A stretch of 64,000 nucleotides of DNA from Whalleya microplaca (Eukaryota > Ascomycota > Sordariomycetes > Xylariales > Xylariaceae), in assembly GCA_022497155.1 (NCBI GenBank), contig MU385764.1:283297-347296 (forward strand), given 5' to 3'. This document shows, piece by piece, positions 1 to 11,148 of this stretch. Under the pieces are notes generated by a model. It did no database searches, was not told where the DNA came from, and saw only the letters and a list, made by a program, of their open reading frames with translations. The translations under genes and the position numbers were made by a program. Each line of letters begins with the position of its first letter. Position 1 is the stretch's first letter.

Positions 1-1023
1 ATAGCCCCTAACGGTACGTTGGTGTCAGGCGGCGGATCAGGAGCATCTTCCCAGAGTCTCATCAGTGCTCCGTATGATGCACTGGTTTCCCAATGTCAGG
101 AGGATGGGACAGCTCTGTTTTGGGACTTTGAGTCTGGTGACCCAGCGGTAAACCCCACATCGGACGCTTGTATTGTCATCGGTAACGTCTGGGCTACCGA
201 AGGTTATGACCGGCCGAGTCTGCGCGACGACTTCACCGACGGGCTAATTCACAGCGTTGCAAGTCAATGTGCTAACACCATCGTCGTGTTTCACAACGCG
301 GGTGTCCGACTTGTTGACACTTTTATTGATCATCCCAACATTACAGCAGTAATCTTTGCTCATCTACCCGGCCAGGAGAGCGGCAAGGCACTGATCTCGC
401 TCCTTTACGGAAAGGTCAACCCTTCTGGTCGTTTGCCATACACAATTGCTCGCAATGAATCCGACTACGGACGTGTTCTCAGCCCTGACCTTACGCTTGT
501 AAGCGATCGTTATGGAAGCTTCCCGCAATCTAACTTTACCGAGGGCGTATTTGTTGACTACCGTCACTTCGATGCTCAGAACATTACTCCTCGCTTTGCA
601 TTTGGTTTTGGACTGAGCTATACGACCTTTAATTACTCGGGCCTGTCTATTTCTAAGGTATGCGACGCAACACAACCGTACCCTACCGGCCAGGTCGTCG
701 AGGGTGGACATAAAGACCTCTGGGATATCGTAGCCGTTGTGAAAGCAAACGTAACAAATATAGGTAGCTCGGATGGCAAGGAAGTTGCGCAGTTGTATCT
801 GGGTATCCCAGGGCAAGGAACGCCTGCCAAGCAACTCCGTGGCTTCGAGAAGCCATTCATTCCGGTTGGCAAAACTGTGACGGTGGAGTTCCAGCTGACA
901 AGAAGAGATCTGAGTGTCTGGGATGTTGCGGCGCAGAAGTGGCTTTTGCAAACTGGAGAATACGGGGTGTTGGTTGGGAGAAACAGCAGAGACCTACCTC
1001 TGACTGGGACGTTGGTATTGTAA
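1..1023 (+). CDS. GH3 family beta-glucosidase, C-terminal part (5' end outside window)
   Basis: The reading frame is open from base 1, so the N-terminal catalytic barrel lies left of the window; 340 residues remain. What is present fits the C-terminal GH3 alpha/beta sandwich ([51 protein letters not shown]) followed by the fibronectin-III-like domain ([10 protein letters not shown], then GKEVAQLYL and KQLRGFEK). By family knowledge GH3 enzymes hydrolyse terminal beta-D-glucosyl residues from cellobiose or glucosides and are usually secreted. Several N-x-S/T glycosylation sites agree with secretion. No intron is seen in this part and the stop is TAA. Family assignment is firm; substrate is not determinable because the catalytic Asp and signal peptide are outside. 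Confidence 0.93.
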   Translation: MAPNGTLVSGGGSGASSQSLISAPYDALVSQCQEDGTALFWDFESGDPAVNPTSDACIVIGNVWATEGYDRPSLRDDFTDGLIHSVASQCANTIVVFHNAGVRLVDTFIDHPNITAVIFAHLPGQESGKALISLLYGKVNPSGRLPYTIARNESDYGRVLSPDLTLVSDRYGSFPQSNFTEGVFVDYRHFDAQNITPRFAFGFGLSYTTFNYSGLSISKVCDATQPYPTGQVVEGGHKDLWDIVAVVKANVTNIGSSDGKEVAQLYLGIPGQGTPAKQLRGFEKPFIPVGKTVTVEFQLTRRDLSVWDVAAQKWLLQTGEYGVLVGRNSRDLPLTGTLVL

Positions 1024-2292
1024 AGTCAACGTAGTGTTAGAGGTCACAGAGCTCCAATGAATACAAGTATTATTAATATAATTCTGCGTGACTCTTATTA
1101 AAAAAAGATATCCTTCCTGGCTAATTTCCTTCACCATGATACCACTGTCTGATTTCTACGTGCCAACAGAACTAGCAGTCTTTGTACAAATAATTAGCGT
1201 GACTACTATTTCTTAAAATAGAAATTCCGCGATGATTTAGTTCGATGTATATTTGGCGTGATTGATTGAAGAGATATGCGCACAGCCACCAACAGGAGAG
1301 GTCAGTAGTTTGTGTCGAATGCTGTTATAACAAGAGGCACCCCTGCACGGTCTCACCTGAACCGTTGTTAGTACACGTACAGTTAGTTCTAGTTTCTAAT
1401 AATATACACCAAATCTGTAACATATTGCTTTTATCTTGCTGGTTAGTCATGGTTAGCCAGTAATACAGGGCCTAGCTAGTTCGGCGGTGTGCTTATGATT
1501 CATCATATATTTATACTGACATGTGTGCTGGCTCCAATAGAACCAAACTGCTAGTTGCCTTGCCATGATTACCGGAGGTTGGCGATGCATTCTCCAGGTT
1601 GTCAGATGTTACAGGCCGTCTGTATCCCATAGAATATACTTGTAAACTTTATCGTTAGCTTCAGACGGTGACGCTTGGAATCCATTAATCAAATGTGAAT
1701 ATTGTCTTGATACCCGAGTGAAAGGGACCATTGGAAACCTAAAGCAAGAAGACACTAAGTACCTAGAGGTAGGTATGGGGCATCGATGCAAGGGTTAAAC
1801 TTAATCTGGCTGATTCATTCTCAGGTACCCAATGATACCTCGACGCACTTCCTAATGCAGTCAAAGATGCTGTAGATGTGATTTCTCGGGATTTGGGTGT
1901 GCCTGACTGCGCCTTGCGCTTGTGCGCGTCTGTTTTGACGTCTACATTCCAGGGTTATTGCAACTTTCATGGGTGGTATCTAGAATGTTTTGGTGATAAA
2001 GAACATACTACTCTCCATTGGTGGACTTGACCAACACATGATGCGCTGTCCCTCATTTTTACAACTCATATACCTAGGTAACATGTCCAATATAAGGGGC
2101 TGATGGGTTTAAACTGATGGGGACCTAGTTCGTTCTCCTTAGCTCCGAGCCCAAAATATCTCTAGATGACAAACTATGCTTGCTAGCTGGTGAGACAGTT
2201 GCTAAGGCGCAGTAGATGTTGGGCAATGCCGTTGTTAAAATAAAGAGAGCAATCTAATCAAAACTGATATTGCAATCCATTCTGTCAACCAG
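1024..2292. other. intergenic, no gene seen
   Basis: AT-rich spacer between the GH3 gene and the small secreted protein gene. Short frames here lack start context, conserved motifs or plausible splice structure. The last 150 bases are the promoter of the downstream gene. Confidence 0.6.
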
Positions 2293-2300
2293 TATATAAA
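2293..2300 (+). promoter_or_regulatory. TATA box candidate of the small secreted protein gene
   Basis: A TATATAAA octamer lies about 140 bp before the ATG at 2441, and the stretch between is pyrimidine/adenine rich, as in fungal core promoters. This is inferred from position and motif only. Confidence 0.4.
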
Positions 2301-2440
2301 GTCGTGGTTATACGTTCGGTGATCAAAAAATATATCCATAGACTTCACAACCATCATCCGTACTGTCTATACTTGGATCATATTTTATCCTCGTCTTCAG
2401 CATCGTTTAGAACTTGCGTCTATCTTACCTCATTGTGAAG

Positions 2441-2995
2441 ATGAAGGCTTCCATATCTCTTATCACATCAATCATCACGACGGGGGTACTTGCAGCCCCT
2501 TCCCTCCTACCGCTGAACCTCATCACACGCCAGGGCTGTACCGAGCCGAGCTCCAACGCTGTGAAGACTGCAATTTCCACGTGGTTAAGCGATGTCCAAA
2601 CTGTCAACACCTTTCTGGACAACGCCCCAAGTTCGCCCGGAATTGGCGACTTAGCAAGCAACACGTTGACTACTGCACAGAATGAGCCCGTTCAGCTCAA
2701 TGTGCTGGCTTCCATCTGTGAGCTCAACTCTGCGGGTTCCCAGTACGCCAAGGCGGTGCTTCTCCTGAAAGAGATTTTCGACAACGTCACTGCAAAGCTG
2801 AAGCAAATCGCCGACAATCCTAATGACGAAGCGACTGTGAAGACCGCCTTGCAAGTTATTGGCAACACGCGTTGCTGCAATGTGCTGCCTGCTCTCGACG
2901 TCATTTGGGTACAGGCTGCGGCGGACTTTGCACTCGTTGGGTCCGTGGACACCAACGTGCCTCGGCCAGCGACGTGCGGTAATGTCCAGTGTTAG
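2441..2995 (+). CDS. small secreted cysteine-containing protein, function unknown
   Basis: A single-exon frame of 184 residues starting at the ATG at 2441 (the frame extends upstream only through non-ATG codons). Residues 1-18 (MKASISLITSIITTGVLA, then AAP) form a typical signal peptide, with a possible dibasic-like LITRQ processing site at about residues 27-31. The mature part has six cysteines (one near its start, one central, an adjacent CC pair, two at the very end), suggesting up to three disulfides, and a mostly helical middle with one N-glycosylation site (NVT). I do not recognise the family. Size, signal peptide and paired cysteines fit a fungal secreted effector or surface protein; this is inference only. 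Confidence 0.75.
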   Translation: MKASISLITSIITTGVLAAPSLLPLNLITRQGCTEPSSNAVKTAISTWLSDVQTVNTFLDNAPSSPGIGDLASNTLTTAQNEPVQLNVLASICELNSAGSQYAKAVLLLKEIFDNVTAKLKQIADNPNDEATVKTALQVIGNTRCCNVLPALDVIWVQAAADFALVGSVDTNVPRPATCGNVQC

Positions 2996-5900
2996 AGGGC
3001 TAGACACACTGCTAAAGCCTGCTTTTATTCTGGAGTATGTAGAAAGGCAAATGTTGAAGTCGAGGGATAGTGTTTGGTTGCGTGACGGATTTATGAAATG
3101 GTAAAGATTGTGTTGGAAAGGATGGGGGTAATACCTACTCCGCTAGGCTGAATACAGCATTCGTTCATTTAATTTCTGCCACTCAGTGCTTGCTCGAGGG
3201 CTACAAATCATCATCGTTTCAATCAAAGTTTTATATAGTTTCAATAACACTAGACCTCTTGTTGGGCATAGCTATCTAGGACAGTGAAATAAAGAGCAGT
3301 CAAGGTATGCTCATATATAGTTTGAGAATTAAATGTTTCACTGTCCTCAACTGATATAACTTACATATGTTGCACATGAAGATGAAACTCTCAATGTACA
3401 AAACCTAGCGCTCACATATCATGGTCTATAGTGAGCCAAACAATAAATAGAAAGCTATCTTTCCGAATGTCTAAGTTGGATTTGCCTTTGGATTTGCCTT
3501 TAACTAGGGTACTCAGAACTTATACGACTATTGTTTCTGGGGTGAAAGTGCCGCGGGTAATACCTCTTGAACACACAAGTGTAAGTTTATAAACTTTGGC
3601 TACGATGGAGCACACACGCTATGTCATCTTGTGATTCTAGCCAAAGGTCTTGAAATTGATTGTGATTCCTTTGGGAGGTTTAGCCTATCTTTGTAGTGTA
3701 TGGATAAAATGATAGCAATGATAACATTATCGCAAGTGAAAGGTTACAACGGCCATAAAGTTTGCACAGGCCTCTCTCCTAGATTAGGTCTTCTGGACAG
3801 AAACCCTCATCTTAACGTATCAAAATACGACTGCCAACCCACATTATCCCTGCATTTGAGAAAGTTCCCTGTTAAAGTCGAAAGGAAACCATGGATTATG
3901 TTTACGTCAACGACAAGTACACTATAAGAAATAAATATGTTAACAACTGCTTCTTTGACATTAAGTAATATTAAGAACTTTAAGTTTCGATACGGTAACT
4001 TAGGGCCCTTATTTATAAGAGAACATGATTTTATAACATGCTATAAATGTCAATATGGGACAAAGTAATGAGGAGTATAGTGACTTGATCAGTGTGGTGC
4101 AGGGAGAAGCTATAGGAAGGTGGCAGAGCCCCTTTAATATACATGTATAGGCGGCCGGCCATACGTAGTCCCGTACCACCCTCAGCCCTATAGGGCGTAT
4201 CTTAACAATAAGGGGGAACATATACCTACTTACTATGTATTGTCGCACACTCGGACACAAATGTTACTGGTATATGTAAAATCGGAGCTAAGTATATTAA
4301 CAGTGAAAATTAAATCGAAACTTATTGATACGTAAGGCTAGCGGGGATACAAGTAATTATGAGACCATGGAGGACATCTATTCCAAGCATACCGTACTAG
4401 TATGTAACAATGTTGAAATGGCAGTAACTACATTTCTTATACTGGAAAGTAATTAGAGATTTCATATCTAGGCACTTCTACAAATAAAGCTTGATCAAGA
4501 ATAAGCATCTCAAGCGATATGGAGGGTTTAAGGCATCAAGAAGACACCCTAGCCTGAAATGTCTCGGTTGCAGTTCAATAACGCTTTCTGTAATACTAGG
4601 CGAGGAAATAATGACAGATATAGCATCAAGCGCGTCTGCCATAGTAATAACATGACTGGTACATAAATTTGTAGACAAGCATTCTTCTGGGATTGAACAT
4701 AGGCTTCTGTCATACTATTTCCAATTATACTTCTTCCACAAGTGATGTCGTACAACTGTAGGATGCATCTCTCCTGTATCGCCTGAGAAACCTATAGAGT
4801 AGGTAAAGGTAGGTAAAAAGAAAACTCCATCGTTTCCTTCAACAACGAGAGTATTTCGAGATTGATGACGTCGTATTATATATTAGCCTATTGTTGTTCA
4901 CTTAGCAACTACTAGTGTTAGGATTGCCTGCATTGTCTACAGAGCTATATAATAATTTTTCTTTCCGCTGGAGTTGCTTAGAAGTCGGGTCGGTTGATCA
5001 GATTGAGGATTATACCGTCAAGCTGGAAGATACTCAAATCAATCTGATACTTTCATGTAAAGCCTCGAATTGTGTCTCAAAGGAAGCAATAAAGCGTAAA
5101 TAGTTGAGATAGATAACTTTCGAGATGAATGGCGGTGGGCTGAAAATTGGATGTGAACTACCTATGTTGTGGCACAGGAAGTGAATACGTCTGGCATTAG
5201 TTTGCGATGTATTTGGGAAATAGGACAACGACTATTAGCTCTCAATCAGGGAAACCCTGCCATCCTTCGGAACGATATAGGTTGTGCATCTCCGATACGT
5301 TGACGTGCGTTGTTAATCAAGTATTAGCCTCAGATGACCACCGGTACTATGTATGCTAGAAACCCCGAGGCCTTGGACTGATTACTTCAAGGATCCTCTA
5401 ATATTTTAAGCTCGACTATAATGCCTTATGCAGGGACTCTCTAAACTTTTCACTACCAAGTAACTCACGTACAGCTAACTTGGATGTGGTGTCACCTTGG
5501 CAGTCAGGCGTTGTATTTGACATCTATTCAAGATGGCACACGTTTAGGATACTACACCGCTATAACCATCGAAGACTCCCGGGTCCGTTTGGGGAGGGAC
5601 GGTCATATGCTGCCTTAGCTTGTAGTATACGCATCATGGAAATTGCATTCGTACGGGGAAGTCCTGCAAGACCGTATCACCTGATGAGGACGGAGATTTT
5701 CCTGGCCGATATGCGACAACCTTGGAACGTGGGGTGTGGTGAAAACGATGCTGCTGCCACTATCATATTTCAAAGTCAAATGTGTGAGTATGTTCAGAAT
5801 ATCTCATCTATGGGATTTCCGGACGAGGAAAGACCGAGCTGCCGAGCATCTGCCAGCCTTCATGAAGCGTGCAGTACTTAGTATGCGGCTTAGCCACATG

Positions 5901-7389
5901 CATTCATATGAAAATTAGGTGCATCCGAGTAGTGGAGGCCAATCACGAATGTGCCGAATGGCCCAATGGGATCAACCCGCACCACCATACGTACATGTAC
6001 AGCAAATAGATCTAACGCTACAAAGTTCCTACGGAATAGTTACTGATAACAACATATCTCTCTGATCTCGGCCTCGTTTCCGAGCCGAGCCTGTGGACTA
6101 TGATTGGAGATGAATAAGGTCGCCTGATTTGTTAGCAATTTAGTAGGTATATCTCCTTCGGTGGTGTCTTATTCAAGTCTGTACCAGATTCACGAGAACA
6201 GCTGGCGTGATTGTCTAGCTTTATTGAAATGCCAAGGTAGGTTCTTCCAGTCTTTTGGATCTTGGAATGCTTCTCTAGCTTTACCCAAATGACCCTTCGA
6301 GCCTTCAAGATCCTTGAGCCAAGATTGCCTTTCCGGGGGTGGGGATTTCCGATCTCAGCCACATCGACAAACCCATGCATCGCCGATATCTGCATCCTTG
6401 GGTTCCTTAAGTAATAGTGGGACTGGTGGCCAGTTTGAATACGACAGTCGTATCGTGCTCTGTCTATCGTCCGACTCTCATATTGGACCTGATGTAATAC
6501 AAAGGCTGACAGCAGATACCTAGCTGAAAGCAATTGACTAATAGATGAGATTGTCCTTGGGTTTATTGTGCTCTAATTTCGTCCTACTCCCCGAGCGGCT
6601 GTAGTTCTCGGCATTGGCTTCTATTCCCGGTCGCCGATAGGCTCACGCTATTGTTAACATGTATTAGATAGAACACAGCTTGCGAACTTTCCAAGAATCT
6701 TGGCCCCCACATCTACCCGATAGTTTACCATGTAGCTATGAATTTAACCCGATAGATCGGGACGAATCTAACCTTATGTTCCGAGTATTGCAGGGGTACT
6801 GAAACCCGAACGGTATAATTTATTCTTATATCGGTAGCACTTGGCCTGCTCATCCCTATAGAGTTGACCAAGGCATGGCTTACTGGATTTTCCTTGCCGA
6901 TTTGATATGAAGCCTTGGTATACTAGCTCACCAGAATATCGTTTTATGCATGTCTGACATGTCGGCTGCATCCTTTTCCCTGCAATCAGAGAATCCTTTC
7001 ACTTCAAGCAGGAACGAGGCGTCGATCTCTTTTTCTGAGGCAAATCTAAGTCGGGATAGGAGTCTTAGCCTATTTTTTAAGCCCCCTTCTGGAAGGACTT
7101 ACATGCCATGATGGCGCGAGGGATGGCTGAAGTTGAGTCACGGCGCCACCTGATCTATAGCTCTGCGTCAATAGACTTTAATCTAGTATCTCCTGAGATA
7201 ACACCAGCCAGCGGCTGATTATTGGGCTGAGCTAGCTTTCCGGACGTAGGACAAACTCAATTCTTTTATACCTAAGAATTTCTTCTTGGTGAGAAGACCA
7301 CCTAGTTTCTTCTTCGAGATACGAGGTTCCTTTGTCTCTCACTTCTTCACCTCTCATCTTCCCTCTAGCCAACCGTGAGAGCCACAGAG
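2996..7389. other. 4.4 kb intergenic stretch, no supportable gene
   Basis: Long spacer before the P450 gene. It contains only short unconvincing frames; the largest (5480-5881, 133 codons) shows no known motif. I see no tRNA, no transposon ends and no strong repeats. A pyrimidine-rich CTTCTTC zone at about 7270-7370 is probably the P450 promoter/5' UTR. Confidence 0.5.
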
Positions 7390-9380
7390 ATGGCCGTTGC
7401 TAATTTCTTGCTGTCTGTCTTAGTGTTCCTATGTATTCTCTACTTCCAGAGGAGAGTGAAAGGCAGAAACAAGATCCCACCAGGTGCTCGACCGTTACCT
7501 GGTCCCAAGGGTGAGTCTATACAGTGCCTGGTTGCCTCCCATCCCCAGATGTCGTCTCTGACAGCATGCAGGTTATCCTCTGGTGGGCCGAGTTCATGAT
7601 ATCCCAGCTGAAACATCATGGTTGAAATTCTACGAATGGAGCAAAGAGTATGGTCCTATATATCAAATGGAGATGTTCGGCTCCGTTCACGTCTGGATTT
7701 CCTCGGAGCAGATTGCACATGATCTATTGGCAAGGAGGGCACCTATCTATTCCGACCGACCTTTGATCCCTAACCTCCCAAATAATCGAACGGGTGGGCA
7801 TTATCTTGCCTTGTCAGGACGAAATGGTAGGCTTACACCGAATAATGAGGGTGAATCGTTTACTGATACCCACAGCAGAAACGTGGAAACGGCAACGGAA
7901 GTTGTGTCAACAGTTGATGACAGTGTCGGCAAATTCTTCGTTACACGAATATCCGTCGAAAGAACGTGATCGCTTCCTCTACCTCCTCTATAAAGATCCG
8001 TCGCAATACCGAGAGTACATCGAGCAATTCACAGCACGTACAGTATCTCGTCTGTCTTGGGGAAGCCCTCATCCCGCCCCGCTTCTACGGCTAACGACGT
8101 TCGGCCTGCTCGAAACGATTTCACCATCCGGTGCCCTTCCTAATGTTATTTCGTGGCTTATGCACCTACCAACTTTCTTGAGTCCGTGGCAGCAGAAGGA
8201 GAATGCTCGGTTCAAGCTTGAAGAAGGATTGTTGAAGGGTAACGTCCGATATGTACACGACCGCATCCATGAGGGAAATGCCGAGCCAAGTTTCGTGCGT
8301 ACTTTTATAAACACTCTAACACAACCGGGCGACAAAGCGAAATGGGGTGACGAGGCCGAGGCTACATATGTGGTAGGACAAATGGCTATTGCTGGAGCAT
8401 TGACGATTGGTAGCCCTATCCAAAGCTTTATCCTTGCGATGCTGCATTATCCTGGTTGGCAGAGGAAGCTTCAAGACGAAATCGATACTGTATGCGAAGG
8501 TAGATGTCCTGAGTGGGAGGACCGAGAAAAGCTCCCATTGCTTCGTGCGGTCGTCAAAGAGGTCATCAGGTGGCGTCCAGCAGTTCCAACGGGTGAGTTG
8601 TCTAGCTAAGGCTATCAAGATAATTACCTTTGCATTATTCTACCGTGTACTCGTTGCTGACAGCGCGAGAAGGAATTCCTCACGCAATCGAGAAAGACGA
8701 CGTGTACAAAGGTTACTTCATACCAGCAGGGGCCACTGTTCATGCTCTAGAATGGTACGTTTAACATGAATATGGTAGGATTTAAAAGCCCTAATTGCCT
8801 TCGCAGGGGCATTACCCGCGATGAGGCGACCTACCCAGATGCGGAGACCTTCAATCCAGCCCGATGGCTGGAACCAAAATATCCCACATACAAAGAGCCG
8901 TTGACCCTCCATCCGAATCTTAACGGCTTCAGCCAGTTTGGTTTCGGCCGGCGCACATGTCAAGGTATTCCGATCGTGGAGCAAGATTTGTTCCTGAGCA
9001 TGGGCGGCATGGCGTGGGCATTCAGTCTCCGGAAGAAACGTCGTGCAGATGGCACGGAAGTTCCCATCCATTGGAACGATTACACCCCGCTCCTCATCGC
9101 CAAACCCGCACCGTTTGAGTTCGATGCCATCACACGGAGCCAGGAAAAGGAAATCATGCTAGAGCAAATGTGGGAAACTGGCAAGGGAGACGACGACGAG
9201 GAAGAAGAGAGGAATGAATTGCTGGAGCAAATAATCAAGGACGAGGTAGTTCACGACGACGACGCGGCTAGTGATCGCGGCAGTGAAACGAGTGCCGAAA
9301 CACACCCGACAGAGTCTGTGGCTTCTCTCACGTCACAGAGTGACACTAGCGACACCGAGAAAGGTGACATATGGGCTTAA
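7390..9380 (+). CDS. cytochrome P450 monooxygenase with acidic C-terminal tail (5 exons)
   Basis: Model: exons 7390-7510, 7572-7826, 7879-8592, 8664-8754, 8807-9380, giving about 584 residues. The third exon could begin at 7876 and the fourth at 8673; both alternatives keep frame. The N-terminus has a membrane anchor (about residues 5-21) and the proline hinge PPGARPLPGP. The helix-K ExxR is in KEVIRWRP, and the heme-thiolate loop FGFGRRTCQG (codons near 8938-8967) has the cysteine ligand. P450s insert one oxygen atom into a substrate using a reductase partner, anchored to the ER. Odd points: the helix-I motif reads AGALTIGS, with Leu where an acid is usual, and after the normal end there is an Asp/Glu-rich tail of about 80 residues. 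Substrate and CYP family are not determinable by eye. Confidence 0.92.
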
Positions 9381-10051
9381 ATTCAACCCTTGATACGTTA
9401 GAGACAGTCATAGCATTTTCATGAAGGAGTAACGGACTAGCTGTATTAATATCACCTGCAGCATGATTATTTTCGATCTGTTCGCAGCTAGGTCTATGGG
9501 ATATTACCTGAATGTAAACCCTTTCAATAGGAGAACTTCCTTATGTCCTATAATGGCTTCACTGCGCCTAAAATTTGAAGCAAGGCGCATATTGAGCGAT
9601 GCATGTTCTTCAAAGTGTTTAGCACAAAGTGACGGCTTGAGACATGCTTAGGTATTCGGATTACGGCTCAAGAGACAAAAACATTTTAACTCCTTGAGAG
9701 TCGATCTCAGGCAGACATAACTTAAGCGGTGACCTTGTCAGATGGTTAGGTGGCATTCCTAAAGATTTGACTATTTTGAGATCTCAGATCTAGTATATAT
9801 CAGCTAAACCATGAAACCTTCTGATAATACAAATACTGTTGAAAAGAATGGAAGCTTGAAAATGACGCTGCGCACCTGGGATAACCTGATTCCAACTGTC
9901 AGTTCGCCAGGGTTCTTGGGCTCAGCCCATAGTAGTAGTGAAGTAGTAAGCACCCTTAGTACTGAGTGACCGTCGTATACTCATCCCTTTTTGAACTCTT
10001 GGCGAAACATGGTCGTCAGAATTATAATCATACAATGTTTCCACCATCCGT
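9381..10051. other. intergenic, no gene seen
   Basis: Spacer between the 3' ends of the convergent P450 (+) and deaminase-like (-) genes. Nothing recognised. Confidence 0.55.
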
Positions 10052-10903
10052 TCACTTTCCAATCCAATATGTGGGGACGACTCCCTGCCTGGCAATGGCC
10101 TGGGCGATTTCGGCATCCGTCATGTTCTCCTGATCATTAAGAGCATACCAAGGAGAGTCGTTGAGAATATAGTAAACCTGTCCTCTCGCGATGTCAGGGG
10201 TTGATCCAATAGCGTCTCCAAATTCGGCTGTCCACATCTGCGCCAGTTGCATCCACAGGTTGCTCCTCTGTGCCGTGTCTAGGCCACGAGCAAGATAGAA
10301 TACAGGCGTATAGAGCCGATCAGACCGCGCAGTAAACTTCGCGCGGAAGCCCGTAGTGCCGTCACGGGGACGCAATTGCTTTCCCGTGAGCGTGAAGTAG
10401 TCTGTACAATTACTGCACGGCTTGTTGCTCAATAGCATGGCGTCGATGATGGGGTACGCCCCAGGTGAGTCGAATGATCGGTAATATGTCAACAGGAGAT
10501 TCTCCTCGGCATGATGGCCATGCATAGTGCTAGTCGCCGTCCAAATATCTGCCTCCCCGGCCGCAAAGAGAATAGATGTCGAGAGGTTGATGTATTCAGT
10601 TGTCCTGAGACCGCTTCTGACGAATTGGTATAGGGCCTCGACCAGACCCAGTTGGTTGTAGTTCAGGTTCAGTGTGTGACCGTTCGTGTCCTTAATGCGG
10701 AAACTTGGCAGTTCAACAAATATGAATTGAGGCATTTCGAGTAGCTGATGCTTCTCGAAACCGCTTGCTATCAATGCTTTCGCGAGGCTTATCAAAGCTA
10801 AAGAGATACCTAGTCCTCAAAGTAACCAGAGAATATATGGCAAGAGTTCTATTTGCGCTTGTAGTTGATCTTGATTCGAGGCAGTAGAGGTCGTCCATGA
10901 CAT
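10052..10903 (-). pseudogene. deaminase-fold protein (HAE ... PCxxC) with an in-frame TGA near the start
   Basis: Counting from the ATG at 10903 the frame holds 283 codons before the final stop, but a TGA at 10819-10817 interrupts it after 28 codons. Without the TGA the N-terminus would be one continuous helix-like stretch across it. The remaining frame keeps a zinc-site signature of the cytidine-deaminase superfamily: HHAEE at about 10516-10502 and PCSNC at about 10420-10406, about 30 residues apart. Established knowledge: in that fold H and the two C bind zinc and E moves protons, to deaminate a base or nucleotide. A shorter protein could start at the internal ATG at 10735 (about 227 residues, motif intact), or a very short (30-31 nt) intron could remove the TGA, so it may still be functional. 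Substrate unknown. Confidence 0.6.
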
Positions 10904-10908
10904 AAATA

Positions 10909-11148
10909 CTAGTCAATGCGTTTATTATTCAACCACGTTTCTCTTGTGGGATTGGCGATCATGTTGATGAGATTGAACCAAGTGTCTTTTGACAACCGCA
11001 CACGAGAGTCTTCTAGAGAATCCACTCCTGGATGCAACCGAACTGAAGATTGAGTTCTGACAGGCATCCGGTTTCGTATACTATGGACCAGTCCGATGCC
11101 CAATAGAGGTTTTGAAGAATAACAGTTTTGGATGTTCGCAAGCATCAC
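10909..11148 (-). other. open frame upstream of the deaminase-like gene, possible decayed N-terminal part
   Basis: A 79-codon frame directly upstream on the same strand, in a different frame, ends in TAG a few bases before the ATG at 10903. Its last third (LSKDTWFNLINM, then NPTRETWLN) looks protein-like. It could be an earlier exon or a fragment of the same gene separated by damage, or chance. There is no independent support. Confidence 0.2.

Noticed and set aside
5480..5881. 133-codon plus-strand frame in the long intergenic stretch
   Set aside because: No signal peptide, motif, splice partner or coding-like composition; not enough to call a gene.
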